Positions 27,601-35,984 of a DNA stretch of 46,482 bases are shown here, one piece after another (within the stretch, counting starts at the first letter, position 1; each line of letters begins with the position of its first letter). The notes beneath the pieces were generated by a model. That model ran no database searches and was not told the origin of the DNA. It saw nothing but the letters and a program-made list of their open reading frames with translations. The DNA is from Lachnospiraceae bacterium (lineage in GTDB: Bacteria > Bacillota > Clostridia > Lachnospirales > Lachnospiraceae). The translations under genes were made by a program, and so were the position numbers. The stretch is taken from positions 1 through 46,482 of the forward strand of contig JAGAFR010000029.1 of assembly GCA_017612555.1 (NCBI GenBank). The letters are read 5' to 3'.

Positions 27601-27807
27601 CGTAAGGAAGCCGGATTTGAGGTCATGGACAGGATCGTTGTATTCGCAAAGGATAACGAAAAGATCGCGAAGATACTCTCGGACAATAAGGAAGAGATAT
27701 GCGGCGAAGTGCTTGCCGATGAAATCGTAACGGGAAGTTGCGACGGATATGTTAAGGACTGGAACATCAACGGAGAGAACGTTACTCTCGGTGTTAAGAA
27801 GCAATAA
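24619..27807 (+). CDS. ileS: Isoleucyl-tRNA synthetase, long (type 2) form
   Basis: A 1062-residue class I synthetase with HIGH at 55-58 and KMSKS at 614-618 (GEKMSKSKGN). The editing domain has AWTTTPWTLASN and GTGIVHIAPAFGEDD. WAVSRNRYWGTPLN and SWYIEMTKVRD, the length and the lack of a C-terminal zinc finger point to the eukaryote-like IleS2 class, which is commonly less sensitive to mupirocin (known for the class; not tested here). ATG 24619 overlaps the queT stop, with GCAGGAGA at 24603-24610 as SD. No T-box leader precedes it. Confidence 0.96.
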   Translation: MYKKVSTDLGFVDREKEVEKFWADNNIFEKSMKNREGAETYMFYDGPPTANGKPHIGHVLTRVIKDMIPRYRTMKGYYVPRKAGWDTHGLPVELEVEKLLGLDGKEQIEEYGLAPFIDKCKESVWKYKGMWEDFSGTVGFWADMDDPYVTYHDDFIESEWWALKTIWDKGLLYKGFKIVPYCPRCGTPLSSHEVAQGYKTLKERTAIVRFKIKDEDAYFLAWTTTPWTLASNIGLCVNPEDTYVKVKAADGYTYILAEALCDNVLGGIEREEGKPAYEVLETYKGTDLEYKEYEPLYQCAKDCADAQNKKAFFVYCDDYVTMADGTGIVHIAPAFGEDDARVGRKYDAPFVQMVDEKGVMKPETPFAGMRAKPTQAEIDAGAISADPEVLKELDKRGILFSAPKVEHDYPHCWRCSTPLIYYARESWYIEMTKVRDDLIRNNNTINWIPESIGTGRFGNWLENIQDWAVSRNRYWGTPLNIWECECGHRHSIGSRQELRDMSGNDAALTVELHRPYIDEITITCPKCGKQMRRVPEVIDCWFDSGAMPFAQYHYPFENKELFESRFPAQFISEAVDQTRGWFYSLLAESTLLFNKAPYENVIVLGLVLDENGEKMSKSKGNAVDPFEALKSMGADAIRWYFYINSAPWLPNRFHDKAVMEGQRKFMGTLWNTYAFFVLYANIDDFDASKYKLEYDKLPVMDRWILSKLNSTIGAVDSNLEKYQIPEAARALQEFVDDLSNWYVRRCRERFWAKGMEQDKINAYMTLYTALVETAKAAAPMIPFMTEQIYRNLVCSIDASAPESVHLCDFPKVNKEWIDTELEANMDHVLKSVVMGRACRNAANIKNRQPIAKMLIKADFELNDFYIEIIEDELNVKSVEFTDDVREFTTYTFKPQLKTVGPKYGKHLGSIKKYLEGIDGNAAMDQLNESGSIKFDADGEEIELTKDDLLIEMTQQEGFESLSEGSVTVVLDTKLTDELIEEGFVREIVSKVQTMRKEAGFEVMDRIVVFAKDNEKIAKILSDNKEEICGEVLADEIVTGSCDGYVKDWNINGENVTLGVKKQ

Positions 27808-27828
27808 GAAACATTAAGGAGGAATCTA

Positions 27829-30294
27829 ATGGCAGGACGCAAGGCGGGATTTAACAAGGAAACATTCAAGAAGCAGGTCAAGGAGAACGTTAAAGCGCTC
27901 TTCCGCAAGACTCTTGAAGAAGCTAATGAGCAGCAGTTATATCAGGCAGTTGCATATACGGTAAAGGATACGATAATCGACAACTGGCTGGAGACCCAGA
28001 AGGCGTATGAGAAGCAGGACGCCAAGATAGTGTACTATCTTTCGATGGAATTCCTTATGGGAAGAGCTCTCGGCAATGCCATGATCAACCTGAAGGAGTA
28101 TAAAGAAGTGGCTGAAGCGCTTGATGAGCTCGGCATCAACATCAACCTCATTGAAGATGAGGAAAGGGATCCGGCTCTCGGAAACGGTGGTCTCGGAAGA
28201 CTGGCTGCCTGCTTCCTTGATTCGCTCGCTACACTCGGATATAACGCATACGGCTGCGGTATCAGATATCGTTACGGTATGTTCCGTCAGCAGATAAGAG
28301 ACGGTTTCCAGGTCGAGGCTCCGGATAACTGGCTCAAGGACGGATATCCGTTTGAACTTCGCCGTCCCGAGTATGCGAAGATCGTTAAGTTCGGCGGAAA
28401 CGTTGCCGTAAGCGTTGATGAGAAGGGCGAAAATCATTTCTCCCAGGAAAACTACCAGTCGGTACAGGCGATCCCCTATGATCTGCCGATCCCCGGCTAC
28501 GGAAACGGAGTAGTCAATACGCTTCGTATATGGGACGCACAGCCTGTAGAGTGCTTCCAGCTTGATTCTTTTGATAAAGGTGATTACCGCCTGGCGGTAG
28601 AACAGGAAAACCTTGCCCGCAACATTTGTGAGGTCCTGTATCCCAATGATAACCATTACGCAGGAAAGGAGCTTCGTCTCAAGCAGCAGTATTTCTTTGT
28701 ATCCGCAAGCCTGCAGGAGGCAGTGGAGAAGTACATGCGCAAGCATGATGACATCAAGAAGCTCTATGAGAAGGTAACATTCCAGATGAATGATACCCAT
28801 CCCACCCTTGCGGTTCCCGAGCTCATGCGTATCCTTATGGATGAGTACGGACTCGGCTGGGAGGATGCCTGGTCTGTAACAACGAAGACAGTTGCGTATA
28901 CGAACCATACGATCATGTCAGAAGCACTGGAGAAATGGCCTATCGAGCTGTTCTCAAGTCTGCTTCCGAGAATATATCAGATAGTGGAGGAGATCAACAG
29001 AAGGTTCTGCCTGCTCATCGAGGCATCACATCCGGGCAACGTGGACAAGATCCGTAAGATGGCCATCATCTACGACGGACAGGTCAAGATGGCACATATG
29101 GCTATATGCGCATCATACTCTGTAAACGGTGTTGCAAGACTTCATACCGAGATCCTCAAGAAACAGGAACTTCGTGATTTCTACGAGCTGATGCCCGATA
29201 AGTTCAACAACAAGACAAACGGTATCACACAGAGAAGATTCCTTCTTCATGCCAATCCGCTTCTTGCCGACTGGGTTACGGATCATGTCGGAGATGAGTG
29301 GATCACCGATCTTACCGTGCTGCGCCACCTCAAGGTATATGCCGATGACAAGAAGGCTCAGCATGAGTTCATGAACATCAAGTATCAGAACAAGGTAAGG
29401 CTTGCAAAATACATACTCGAGCACAACGGTATTGAAGTAGATCCCAGATCGATCTTCGATGTTCAGGTTAAACGTCTGCACGAATACAAACGTCAGCTCA
29501 TGAACATCCTTCATATCATGTATCTGTATAATGAGCTCAAAGAGCATCCCGATATGGATTTCATTCCGAGGACGTTCATATTCGGAGCCAAGGCTGCAGC
29601 AGGCTACAAGAATGCGAAGCTTACGATCAAGCTGATCAATTCGGTCGCTGATGTGATCAACAACGACGGATCGATAGGCGGCAAGATCAAGGTTGTGTTC
29701 ATAGAGGATTACTGTGTATCCAATGCCGAACTCATCATTGCGGCCGCAGATGTATCCGAGCAGATATCAACTGCTTCCAAGGAAGCATCTGGAACAGGTA
29801 ACATGAAATTCATGCTCAACGGTGCGGTTACGATCGGTACGATGGACGGTGCCAACGTAGAGATACATGAGGAGGTCGGAGAGGACAACATCTTCATATT
29901 CGGTCTGTCTTCCGATGAAGTTATCAACTTCGAGCAGAACGGCGGATACGATCCGAACGAGATATTCAACAGCAATGCCGATATACGTAAGGTACTCATG
30001 CAGCTTGTAAACGGTACATACAGCCCTAACGACACCGAGCTGTTCAGAGACCTTTACAACTCGCTTCTTAATACACAGTGCACCGCAAAGGCCGATACGT
30101 ACTTTATCCTCAAGGATTTCGAGTCATATGCCAAGACTCAGAAGCTCATCGGAGAGGCATATAAGGATACGAAGCGCTGGAACAAGATGGCTATCATGAA
30201 CGTTGCATGCTCGGGTAAGTTCTCATCAGACAGAACTATCCAGGAGTACGTAGACGATATATGGCATCTTGATAAAGTCAATCTTAAAAAGTAA
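27829..30294 (+). CDS. glgP: Glycogen/starch alpha-glucan phosphorylase
   Basis: An 821-residue PLP enzyme releasing glucose 1-phosphate from glycogen. N-terminal YLSMEFLMGRALGNAMINL, RDPALGNGGLGRLAACFLDS and the PLP-binding EASGTGNMKFMLNGAVTIGT (Lys660 in GNMK) are diagnostic, as is FNDTHP-like MNDTHPTLAVPELMR. Strong SD AAGGAGG at 27816-27822. Its length is normal. It suggests glycogen storage; no other glg gene is in the window. The following C39-like gene begins four bases after its stop. Confidence 0.97.
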   Translation: MAGRKAGFNKETFKKQVKENVKALFRKTLEEANEQQLYQAVAYTVKDTIIDNWLETQKAYEKQDAKIVYYLSMEFLMGRALGNAMINLKEYKEVAEALDELGININLIEDEERDPALGNGGLGRLAACFLDSLATLGYNAYGCGIRYRYGMFRQQIRDGFQVEAPDNWLKDGYPFELRRPEYAKIVKFGGNVAVSVDEKGENHFSQENYQSVQAIPYDLPIPGYGNGVVNTLRIWDAQPVECFQLDSFDKGDYRLAVEQENLARNICEVLYPNDNHYAGKELRLKQQYFFVSASLQEAVEKYMRKHDDIKKLYEKVTFQMNDTHPTLAVPELMRILMDEYGLGWEDAWSVTTKTVAYTNHTIMSEALEKWPIELFSSLLPRIYQIVEEINRRFCLLIEASHPGNVDKIRKMAIIYDGQVKMAHMAICASYSVNGVARLHTEILKKQELRDFYELMPDKFNNKTNGITQRRFLLHANPLLADWVTDHVGDEWITDLTVLRHLKVYADDKKAQHEFMNIKYQNKVRLAKYILEHNGIEVDPRSIFDVQVKRLHEYKRQLMNILHIMYLYNELKEHPDMDFIPRTFIFGAKAAAGYKNAKLTIKLINSVADVINNDGSIGGKIKVVFIEDYCVSNAELIIAAADVSEQISTASKEASGTGNMKFMLNGAVTIGTMDGANVEIHEEVGEDNIFIFGLSSDEVINFEQNGGYDPNEIFNSNADIRKVLMQLVNGTYSPNDTELFRDLYNSLLNTQCTAKADTYFILKDFESYAKTQKLIGEAYKDTKRWNKMAIMNVACSGKFSSDRTIQEYVDDIWHLDKVNLKK

Positions 30295-30297
30295 TGT

Positions 30298-31155
30298 ATG
30301 AACATTGCCAGAGCCGGACAACTGCAGATCACGGGCCCCGATAGAAAGCCAAGCTACGGCGGCGATCAGAGATGGTTTTCGTCCAATACGAAAGCCGCAG
30401 GCGGTTGCGGCTCGGTGGCCGGCGCCAATGTGCTGCGCTCCCTTGCAATGGTCAATACCCAGTTCAGAGATCAGATAATATCATCTTCTACCATCCCTGT
30501 GGCGGTAAAGGATGCACTATGCTCAAAAAATCCCGGCCACGACAGTTTTTCGCTGCTTATGACCGGGATTTATGAAACTATGGGGTCATTTGAGGTATTT
30601 CCCCTCAATCGCATCTACGACCGCATGGACAGGTCGTCAAAAGCTTTTACCAGGATAAAGAGTACATTTGGGCTTTCAAACGTAGGGTTCATAATCGGGA
30701 TCATCCGCTTTGCGAGGAAGTTTTCACTCGATCTGGCTGTAAAGTCATGTCCTACGGCATTTATGTCCAAAGAAGAGGCCGGAGCCTTTATAAGGGAAGG
30801 ACTTGCCTCAAGCGGGGCCGTTGTGATGCTTACGTGCCGAAACCGCCATAATGCAAGGCTGTTCGACCCCGGGTGTGACTTAAAAGACCGGCTCATTGAC
30901 GGAAAAGATGCAACAATTAAGGGTCATTACACGACTATCACGGACATGGATGGCGACAGGCTCCTTATCACGACCTGGGGAAAGCCGGGAGTTGTGGATC
31001 TTAACGAGCTTGCAGGCAGCTGGCAGAGCATCAGGGCCTATGAATCGTGCCTTATGTATATCTACCCCTGCACCCGCAAGGAGGCCACGTCGTGCATGCT
31101 CGGTTCGTGGAAGCTGTTTGTGGCCGGGATAAAACATGCTATAACCCGATCGTAG
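30298..31155 (+). CDS. C39/papain-like cysteine-peptidase-fold protein
   Basis: A 285-residue protein with no signal peptide. RWFSSNTKAAGGCGSVAGANVLR holds a likely catalytic Cys37 in the GCGxVA context seen in C39-like enzymes, and GHYTTIT (His210) with the following TTWGKPGVVDL supplies a matching His and a polar partner. This suggests a cytoplasmic cysteine peptidase or transglutaminase-like enzyme. It starts four bases after glgP with no SD, so it is likely translationally coupled. Substrate unknown; I recognise no named family. Confidence 0.65.
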   Translation: MNIARAGQLQITGPDRKPSYGGDQRWFSSNTKAAGGCGSVAGANVLRSLAMVNTQFRDQIISSSTIPVAVKDALCSKNPGHDSFSLLMTGIYETMGSFEVFPLNRIYDRMDRSSKAFTRIKSTFGLSNVGFIIGIIRFARKFSLDLAVKSCPTAFMSKEEAGAFIREGLASSGAVVMLTCRNRHNARLFDPGCDLKDRLIDGKDATIKGHYTTITDMDGDRLLITTWGKPGVVDLNELAGSWQSIRAYESCLMYIYPCTRKEATSCMLGSWKLFVAGIKHAITRS

Positions 31156-31184
31156 ATCGGGTAGCCGGAGCGGCGTTTGAGCGG
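31144..31184 (+). repeat. Hairpin-plus-module repeat, copy B
   Basis: ACCCGATC-GTA-GATCGGGT (31144-31162) is a perfect 8-bp hairpin, overlapping the last codons and stop of the upstream gene. It is followed by AGCC-G-GAGCGGCGTTTGAGCGG (31163-31184), the inverse of 22765-22786. An A-rich tract (31195-31210) follows it, just before the flgM promoter. Confidence 0.65.
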
Positions 31185-31216
31185 GGACGGTATCTAAAAA
31201 AAATAAAAAATAGGTA

Positions 31217-31243
31217 TAAAGATTCTCCGCGAATATCCGATAA
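31217..31243 (+). promoter_or_regulatory. SigD (sigma-28) promoter of flgM operon
   Basis: TAAA (31217-31220), exactly 15 bases, then TCCGATAA (31236-31243), one mismatch from the flagellar consensus TAAA-N15-GCCGATAA. An A-rich tract upstream may act as an UP element. It should drive flgM-flgN-flgK-flgK and perhaps flgL. Confidence 0.88.
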
Positions 31244-31333
31244 ATAATATGAAACTTGTAATATGTCTTCACTGACAGCCAAGGATGGCACAGTGGATGA
31301 GGGGACACTCCAGGGAAGGAAGGAGGAATGGTT

Positions 31334-31615
31334 ATGCGTATAGAAGCATACAATGCCGTAAGTCAGATATATTCTGCACAAAAGCCCGGCAAGGTTAACA
31401 AGACCTCGGCTGCTTACGGAAGAGATCAGGTTCAGATATCAAGCATAGGAAAAGATATCCAGACCGCAAAAGCTGCAGTAGCTAATTCATCCGATATCAG
31501 GAAGGAGATAACGGAGCCGATCAAAAATGCTATTGCAAACGGTACATACAATGTAAGCAATGATGATTTTGCATCAAAGCTTCTTGCAAAGTACGAAGAA
31601 AAGTTAGGTTTTTAG
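31334..31615 (+). CDS. flgM: Anti-sigma-28 factor FlgM
   Basis: A 93-residue protein beginning MRIEAYNAVSQIYSAQK and ending in the sigma-binding part IRKEITEPIKNAIANGTYNVSNDDFASKLL, which matches FlgM. It holds SigD inactive until it is exported through the finished hook-basal body. ATG 31334 was chosen over 31328 because AAGGAGG (31320-31326) is then seven bases away. It lies directly under a SigD promoter, giving negative feedback. Confidence 0.93.
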   Translation: MRIEAYNAVSQIYSAQKPGKVNKTSAAYGRDQVQISSIGKDIQTAKAAVANSSDIRKEITEPIKNAIANGTYNVSNDDFASKLLAKYEEKLGF

Positions 31616-31625
31616 GGGATGACCG

Positions 31626-32141
31626 GTGGCTAGCCTTATTGAAGAACTCATTGATACACTGAACAAAGAAAATGATGAATACGGCAAGCTGCTGGAATTG
31701 TCCCGGCGCAAGGCGACCGTGATAGTCTCGAGAGACATCCCGGCCCTTGAAAAGATCACGGATGATGAACAGATCGTTGTGTCAAGGATCGGAAAACTGG
31801 ACGCCAAAAGGGCCCAGGTAACACGCGACATAGCGGATGTAATCAACAAGGATGTTGAATCATTAAAGCTATCTGTACTGATAGAACTGCTTTCAAAGCA
31901 GCCTGACGAACAAAGAGCCCTGTCTGAGGTTCATGACAAGCTCAAGACAACGGTAGGTAACGTCAGGACCATCAATGAAAGCAACAGGCAGCTCATAGAG
32001 CAGTCTCTGGAAATGGTCGAGTTTGATCTTAATATGGCAAGATCGATGAGACAGGCTCCCGAGACGAATAATTACGGAAGGAGCGCCGTTAGTGTGGGAG
32101 AGACCCTCGGATCGGTCAGAGGCTTTGATGCGAAGCAGTGA
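31626..32141 (+). CDS. flgN: Flagellar export chaperone FlgN
   Basis: A 171-residue helical protein with GTG start (31626) and AGGGGATG as SD. MASLIEELIDTLNKENDEYGKLLELSRRKATVIV and the following helices (ERALSEVHDKL-like, NRQLIEQSLEMVEFDL) fit the FlgN antiparallel hairpin, which keeps FlgK and FlgL monomers soluble for export. Position between flgM and flgK is the usual one. Confidence 0.9.
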   Translation: MASLIEELIDTLNKENDEYGKLLELSRRKATVIVSRDIPALEKITDDEQIVVSRIGKLDAKRAQVTRDIADVINKDVESLKLSVLIELLSKQPDEQRALSEVHDKLKTTVGNVRTINESNRQLIEQSLEMVEFDLNMARSMRQAPETNNYGRSAVSVGETLGSVRGFDAKQ

Positions 32142-32167
32142 TAACTGTTAATGTATGAGGTGATTAC

Positions 32168-33913
32168 ATGTCGCTTATGAGCGGTCTTTTCGTGGGCGCG
32201 ACCGGACTCCAGACCAGTCAGAACTCGCTGCACACGACAGCACACAACCTTTCAAATATCGAAACACCCGGTTATGTCCGTCAGCAGACGCTTCATGCGG
32301 ACATGACCTATAATAATATAGCCAACGCACCCGTATCAAAAATGCAGATAGGCCTCGGGGTTGAGTACGATATCGTACGCCAGGTCAGGGATGAATTTCT
32401 TGACAAGTCGTATCGTAAGGAAACCGGAAGGTCTTCTTTTTATGAAATATGTCAGGAAACCACACAGGAAATTGAAACACTTCTCGGAGAGTTTGACGGT
32501 GTGGCATTTCAGGATTCTATCGCAGATCTGTGGGTATCCGTTCAGGAACTGCAGAAGGACCCCTTAAGTGCAGTCACAAAAGGTTCATTTGTAAATAACG
32601 CCGCACAGTTCATCGAACGTGCACAGGCTGTATATAAAGGCCTTATGGATTATCAGGACAACCTGAACGCAAGGGTCAATGAGTTTGTCGACAGGATCAA
32701 TGATCTTGCCGATGAGATCCATGTTCTTAATGAGAAGATCCATAAGGAAGAACTTGGCGAGCAGGAGGCAAACGATCTTCGCGACCAGAGGAATAAAGCA
32801 CTGGATGAATTGTCAACACTCGGCAATATCTCATATTTTACCAATGCAGACGGTGCGACGGAAGTGCTCTTTGAGGGCGTATCGCTTGTGGCTAGAGACA
32901 GAGTCTTCCACATGGATACGATCGTTGAAGAGGGTACCGGATTCTATACACCTGTATGGCCTCAGAACATGAACACGGAAGTGTTTATAAGAGATGAAGA
33001 GATAGCTACCGAGTTTAATACCGATATAGGTGAGCTTAAGGCGATCATCCTTCAGAGAGGTGACAGAAGAGCAAACTATACGGATATGAGAGATGATCCG
33101 GATAATGCCGACAGACCGTATGCTAACGGGAGTTATCGCTATTCCGAAACAGAACTTCCGGAAAAGTTGATACCTACATCCAAGTCTGTTGTCATGAAGG
33201 TCCAGGCTGAGCTTGACAGTATGGTACACAGCCTCATGACAGAAGTTAACAATATTCTGACGGGCGAGAAGGACGCGATAGATGCTTACAACAAGTCCGG
33301 TCCGACCAAAGATGAAAGTCTCCTCCCTAAATATAAGAAGACAGATGTTGATAACGGAACGATAGATCTTCCCAAGGAGCTTTTCGTAAGACTTGGAACA
33401 AGCAGGTATGAAGTTAAGGATATCGGGGGAACCGAATACTACGTGTATAAGCCTGAAGCCGACTACACTACACATGCTGATATAGACAGTCTGTATACGA
33501 TATCAAATATGAAGATCAATCCGGATCTTCTTAAGACACCGTCACTTTTGGGTGATTCATTCCTGACCGATCAGAAAGAAGTCGATCATGCCAAGGCGGA
33601 TGCACTTGTTGATGCATTTAATAAGCCTTTTTCGACGCTTACTCCGGATCTTGCGACAGAGTACGATTACAGAGACTTTTATTCAGCTCTTGTAGGTCAG
33701 ATCGCAACAGAAGGAAGTGTATATGACAGTATAGTCACGGCGCAGCAGGCTGCCGTACATAATCTTTCCGACAGCAGGGATTCGATAATGGGTGTATCTT
33801 CGAATGAAGAGCTGACGAACATGATCAAGTACCAGAACGCATATAATGCGGCATCAAGATATATAACGGCATGCAATGACATGCTGGAGAACCTGATACA
33901 GAATCTCGCCTGA
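32168..33913 (+). CDS. flgK: Flagellar hook-associated protein FlgK, copy 1
   Basis: A 581-residue hook-filament junction protein. N-terminal GLFVGATGLQTSQNSLHTTAHNLSNIETPGYVRQQT is the FlgK D0/D1 signature. C-terminal GVSSNEELTNMIKYQNAYNAASRYITACNDMLENLI closes the same domain. AGGTG before ATG 32168 gives the SD. A second, divergent flgK follows 19 bases later, so the junction may contain two proteins or the copies may be used alternatively. Confidence 0.93.
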   Translation: MSLMSGLFVGATGLQTSQNSLHTTAHNLSNIETPGYVRQQTLHADMTYNNIANAPVSKMQIGLGVEYDIVRQVRDEFLDKSYRKETGRSSFYEICQETTQEIETLLGEFDGVAFQDSIADLWVSVQELQKDPLSAVTKGSFVNNAAQFIERAQAVYKGLMDYQDNLNARVNEFVDRINDLADEIHVLNEKIHKEELGEQEANDLRDQRNKALDELSTLGNISYFTNADGATEVLFEGVSLVARDRVFHMDTIVEEGTGFYTPVWPQNMNTEVFIRDEEIATEFNTDIGELKAIILQRGDRRANYTDMRDDPDNADRPYANGSYRYSETELPEKLIPTSKSVVMKVQAELDSMVHSLMTEVNNILTGEKDAIDAYNKSGPTKDESLLPKYKKTDVDNGTIDLPKELFVRLGTSRYEVKDIGGTEYYVYKPEADYTTHADIDSLYTISNMKINPDLLKTPSLLGDSFLTDQKEVDHAKADALVDAFNKPFSTLTPDLATEYDYRDFYSALVGQIATEGSVYDSIVTAQQAAVHNLSDSRDSIMGVSSNEELTNMIKYQNAYNAASRYITACNDMLENLIQNLA

Positions 33914-33932
33914 TCTTTTATAGGAGGGGCAC

Positions 33933-35855
33933 ATGAGTACATCACAATTTTTCGGACTGAATATAGGATATACCGGACTGCAGGCTGCAAATGCTGCTCT
34001 TAACGTAACCGGCAACAATATCTCAAATGTTGAGACGAAGGGTTATACGAGACAGGAAGCACAGCGGGTTGCGGCTGATGCTCTGCGCACCAATACCTCC
34101 TACGGTATGGCGGGTGCCGGAGTAGATACGAAGTCCATCGACCAGATCAGGGATGAGTACTATGATCTCAAGTACTGGCAGAACAATGCCAGTAAGGGTA
34201 TATATGATATCAAGCAGCAGTACTATCGCCAGATCGAGGATTACTTTACGGATACGGACGACGTTATGGGATTTAACGCCGTTTTTTCCGATATGTTCGA
34301 TGCTCTTGATGAAGTGTACAAGAGTTCCGGAGATGATACGAAGAAGGCGGCTTTCCTGTCGCAGTGCAAGAGCCTTACAGAGTATTTCAACAACATGCAC
34401 ACATCCCTCCAGAAGCTGCAGATCGATGTGAACAACGAGATACAGAACAAGGTAAATCAGATCAATTCACTCGCATCCGAGATCGCTACACTTAACAAGC
34501 AGATCAATACGATAGAGGTCAACAAGATCAGGGCCAATGAGCTTCGCGACAAGAGAAATCTTCTGATAGACGAACTGTCTGAGATAGTTGATGTCAAGGT
34601 GACCGAGGTTCCCATCTATACAACTGAGGGTGGATCCGAAGAGTCCGGGATATACAGATATATAGTCGATATCGCAGGCGGACAGAACCTTGTCAACAGC
34701 TATGAGTATTCGCAGGTTAAATGCGAGGCAAGAGGCGGCGATGCGAAGGTGAACCAGTCCGATGCAGACGGGCTGTATGATATATACATCAACGGACTGC
34801 CTCTTAATCTGTACGGCGGAAGCCTCGGCGGACAGCTTAAGGGCCTTATCGAGATGCGTGACGGTAATAACGGCGAGAACTTTTCATCGAAAGGAAAGGC
34901 CAAAAACGGGACAAATCTTGTAGATTGCACCGCAACTACAGTAACTGTTAAGATCAGTAAAGATGAAAATCCCAACTACAGTTTCCTTACGGATATGAAC
35001 AAAGTCACGATGAATGCAAGCGGTACCATCGTTGTCGGTAATGTTGAGCTGCTGTATGATTCGTGGGAATACTTCGAATATAATGATCCCAGTATTCCTC
35101 CGACGTATACATTTAATCTTAAGCCATCAACGACGGAGCGCCCCAACAGTGCGGAAGGCCTTAGCGGTAAGGACTGCTATATAGGCGTGGGAATAGATTA
35201 TCAGGGCATTCCTTATTACATGGCCCAGATGAACGAGTGGGTAAGGTCATTTTCCCAGGCTATGAATAAGATCGAAAAGACAGCCCAGATCGGAATGGAC
35301 AATGGGAAGCCGGAAAAAGCCGATGTTCTGTTCACAAGCGGTTCCGATGAAAGAAGGTTTGATAGCTACGATTATGAGAAAAAATGTGATGAATACTCGG
35401 GCGTAGGCAAAAAGACCGAAACAAAGAATAACAATTATCTGCAGCTTACAGCGGGCAATTTCAATATAAATTCGGACATGATGAATGACGTGAACCTGTT
35501 CGGAACGACTGCCGACTATACTAAGGGACAGGATGCACAGGATATCACGGAACTGCTCATGCAGGTAAGGACTGACAAGTCGAAGATGACATACAGAGGA
35601 TGCTCTTCGGAAGAGTTCCTTCAGTGCCTTACGAGTGATGTGGCTCTCGGAGCGGCATCAGCCAATACGTTTTATTCGAATTTTGACAAGATATCAAAGG
35701 CGATCGTGGCACAGCGTACGAGCGTATCGGGCGTTGATAACGATGAAGAAGCGCTCAATCTCGTCAAGTTCCAGGAAGCATACAACCTGTCATCGAAGAT
35801 GATACAGGTCATGACGGAAATTTATGACCGTCTGATACTTCAGACAGGCGTCTAA
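33933..35855 (+). CDS. flgK: Flagellar hook-associated protein FlgK, copy 2
   Basis: A 640-residue FlgK with N-terminal GLNIGYTGLQAANAALNVTGNNISNVETKGYTRQEA and C-terminal NDEEALNLVKFQEAYNLSSKMIQVMTEIYDRLI. It is larger than copy 1 and differs strongly in the middle (about 230-480), which is exposed in the assembled junction. AGGAGGGG lies ahead of ATG 33933. Its N-terminus is closer to the usual FlgK pattern than copy 1. Both copies keep the terminal polymerisation helices, so neither is a pseudogene. Confidence 0.92.
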   Translation: MSTSQFFGLNIGYTGLQAANAALNVTGNNISNVETKGYTRQEAQRVAADALRTNTSYGMAGAGVDTKSIDQIRDEYYDLKYWQNNASKGIYDIKQQYYRQIEDYFTDTDDVMGFNAVFSDMFDALDEVYKSSGDDTKKAAFLSQCKSLTEYFNNMHTSLQKLQIDVNNEIQNKVNQINSLASEIATLNKQINTIEVNKIRANELRDKRNLLIDELSEIVDVKVTEVPIYTTEGGSEESGIYRYIVDIAGGQNLVNSYEYSQVKCEARGGDAKVNQSDADGLYDIYINGLPLNLYGGSLGGQLKGLIEMRDGNNGENFSSKGKAKNGTNLVDCTATTVTVKISKDENPNYSFLTDMNKVTMNASGTIVVGNVELLYDSWEYFEYNDPSIPPTYTFNLKPSTTERPNSAEGLSGKDCYIGVGIDYQGIPYYMAQMNEWVRSFSQAMNKIEKTAQIGMDNGKPEKADVLFTSGSDERRFDSYDYEKKCDEYSGVGKKTETKNNNYLQLTAGNFNINSDMMNDVNLFGTTADYTKGQDAQDITELLMQVRTDKSKMTYRGCSSEEFLQCLTSDVALGAASANTFYSNFDKISKAIVAQRTSVSGVDNDEEALNLVKFQEAYNLSSKMIQVMTEIYDRLILQTGV

Positions 35856-35984
35856 TATGCCGATATATAATTAAATATATGGTGAAATGGAATTCGCCTC
35901 ATAAACACATCACAAAAGGCAGGATAAGGATATCAGCCGTTTGTGGCAGATTTATTTTTGTCTGAAGATACGGAGGACACGGTT

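Noticed and set aside
26731-27804. 357-codon open frame on the - strand in ileS
   Set aside because: Complement of the ileS anticodon-binding and C-terminal domains; no SD, no recognisable domain.
35859-35866. Additional SigD promoter before flgL (GCCGATAT)
   Set aside because: The -10 matches well but no TAAA-like -35 lies 15 bases upstream (TCAG instead); flgL may simply be read from the flgM promoter.
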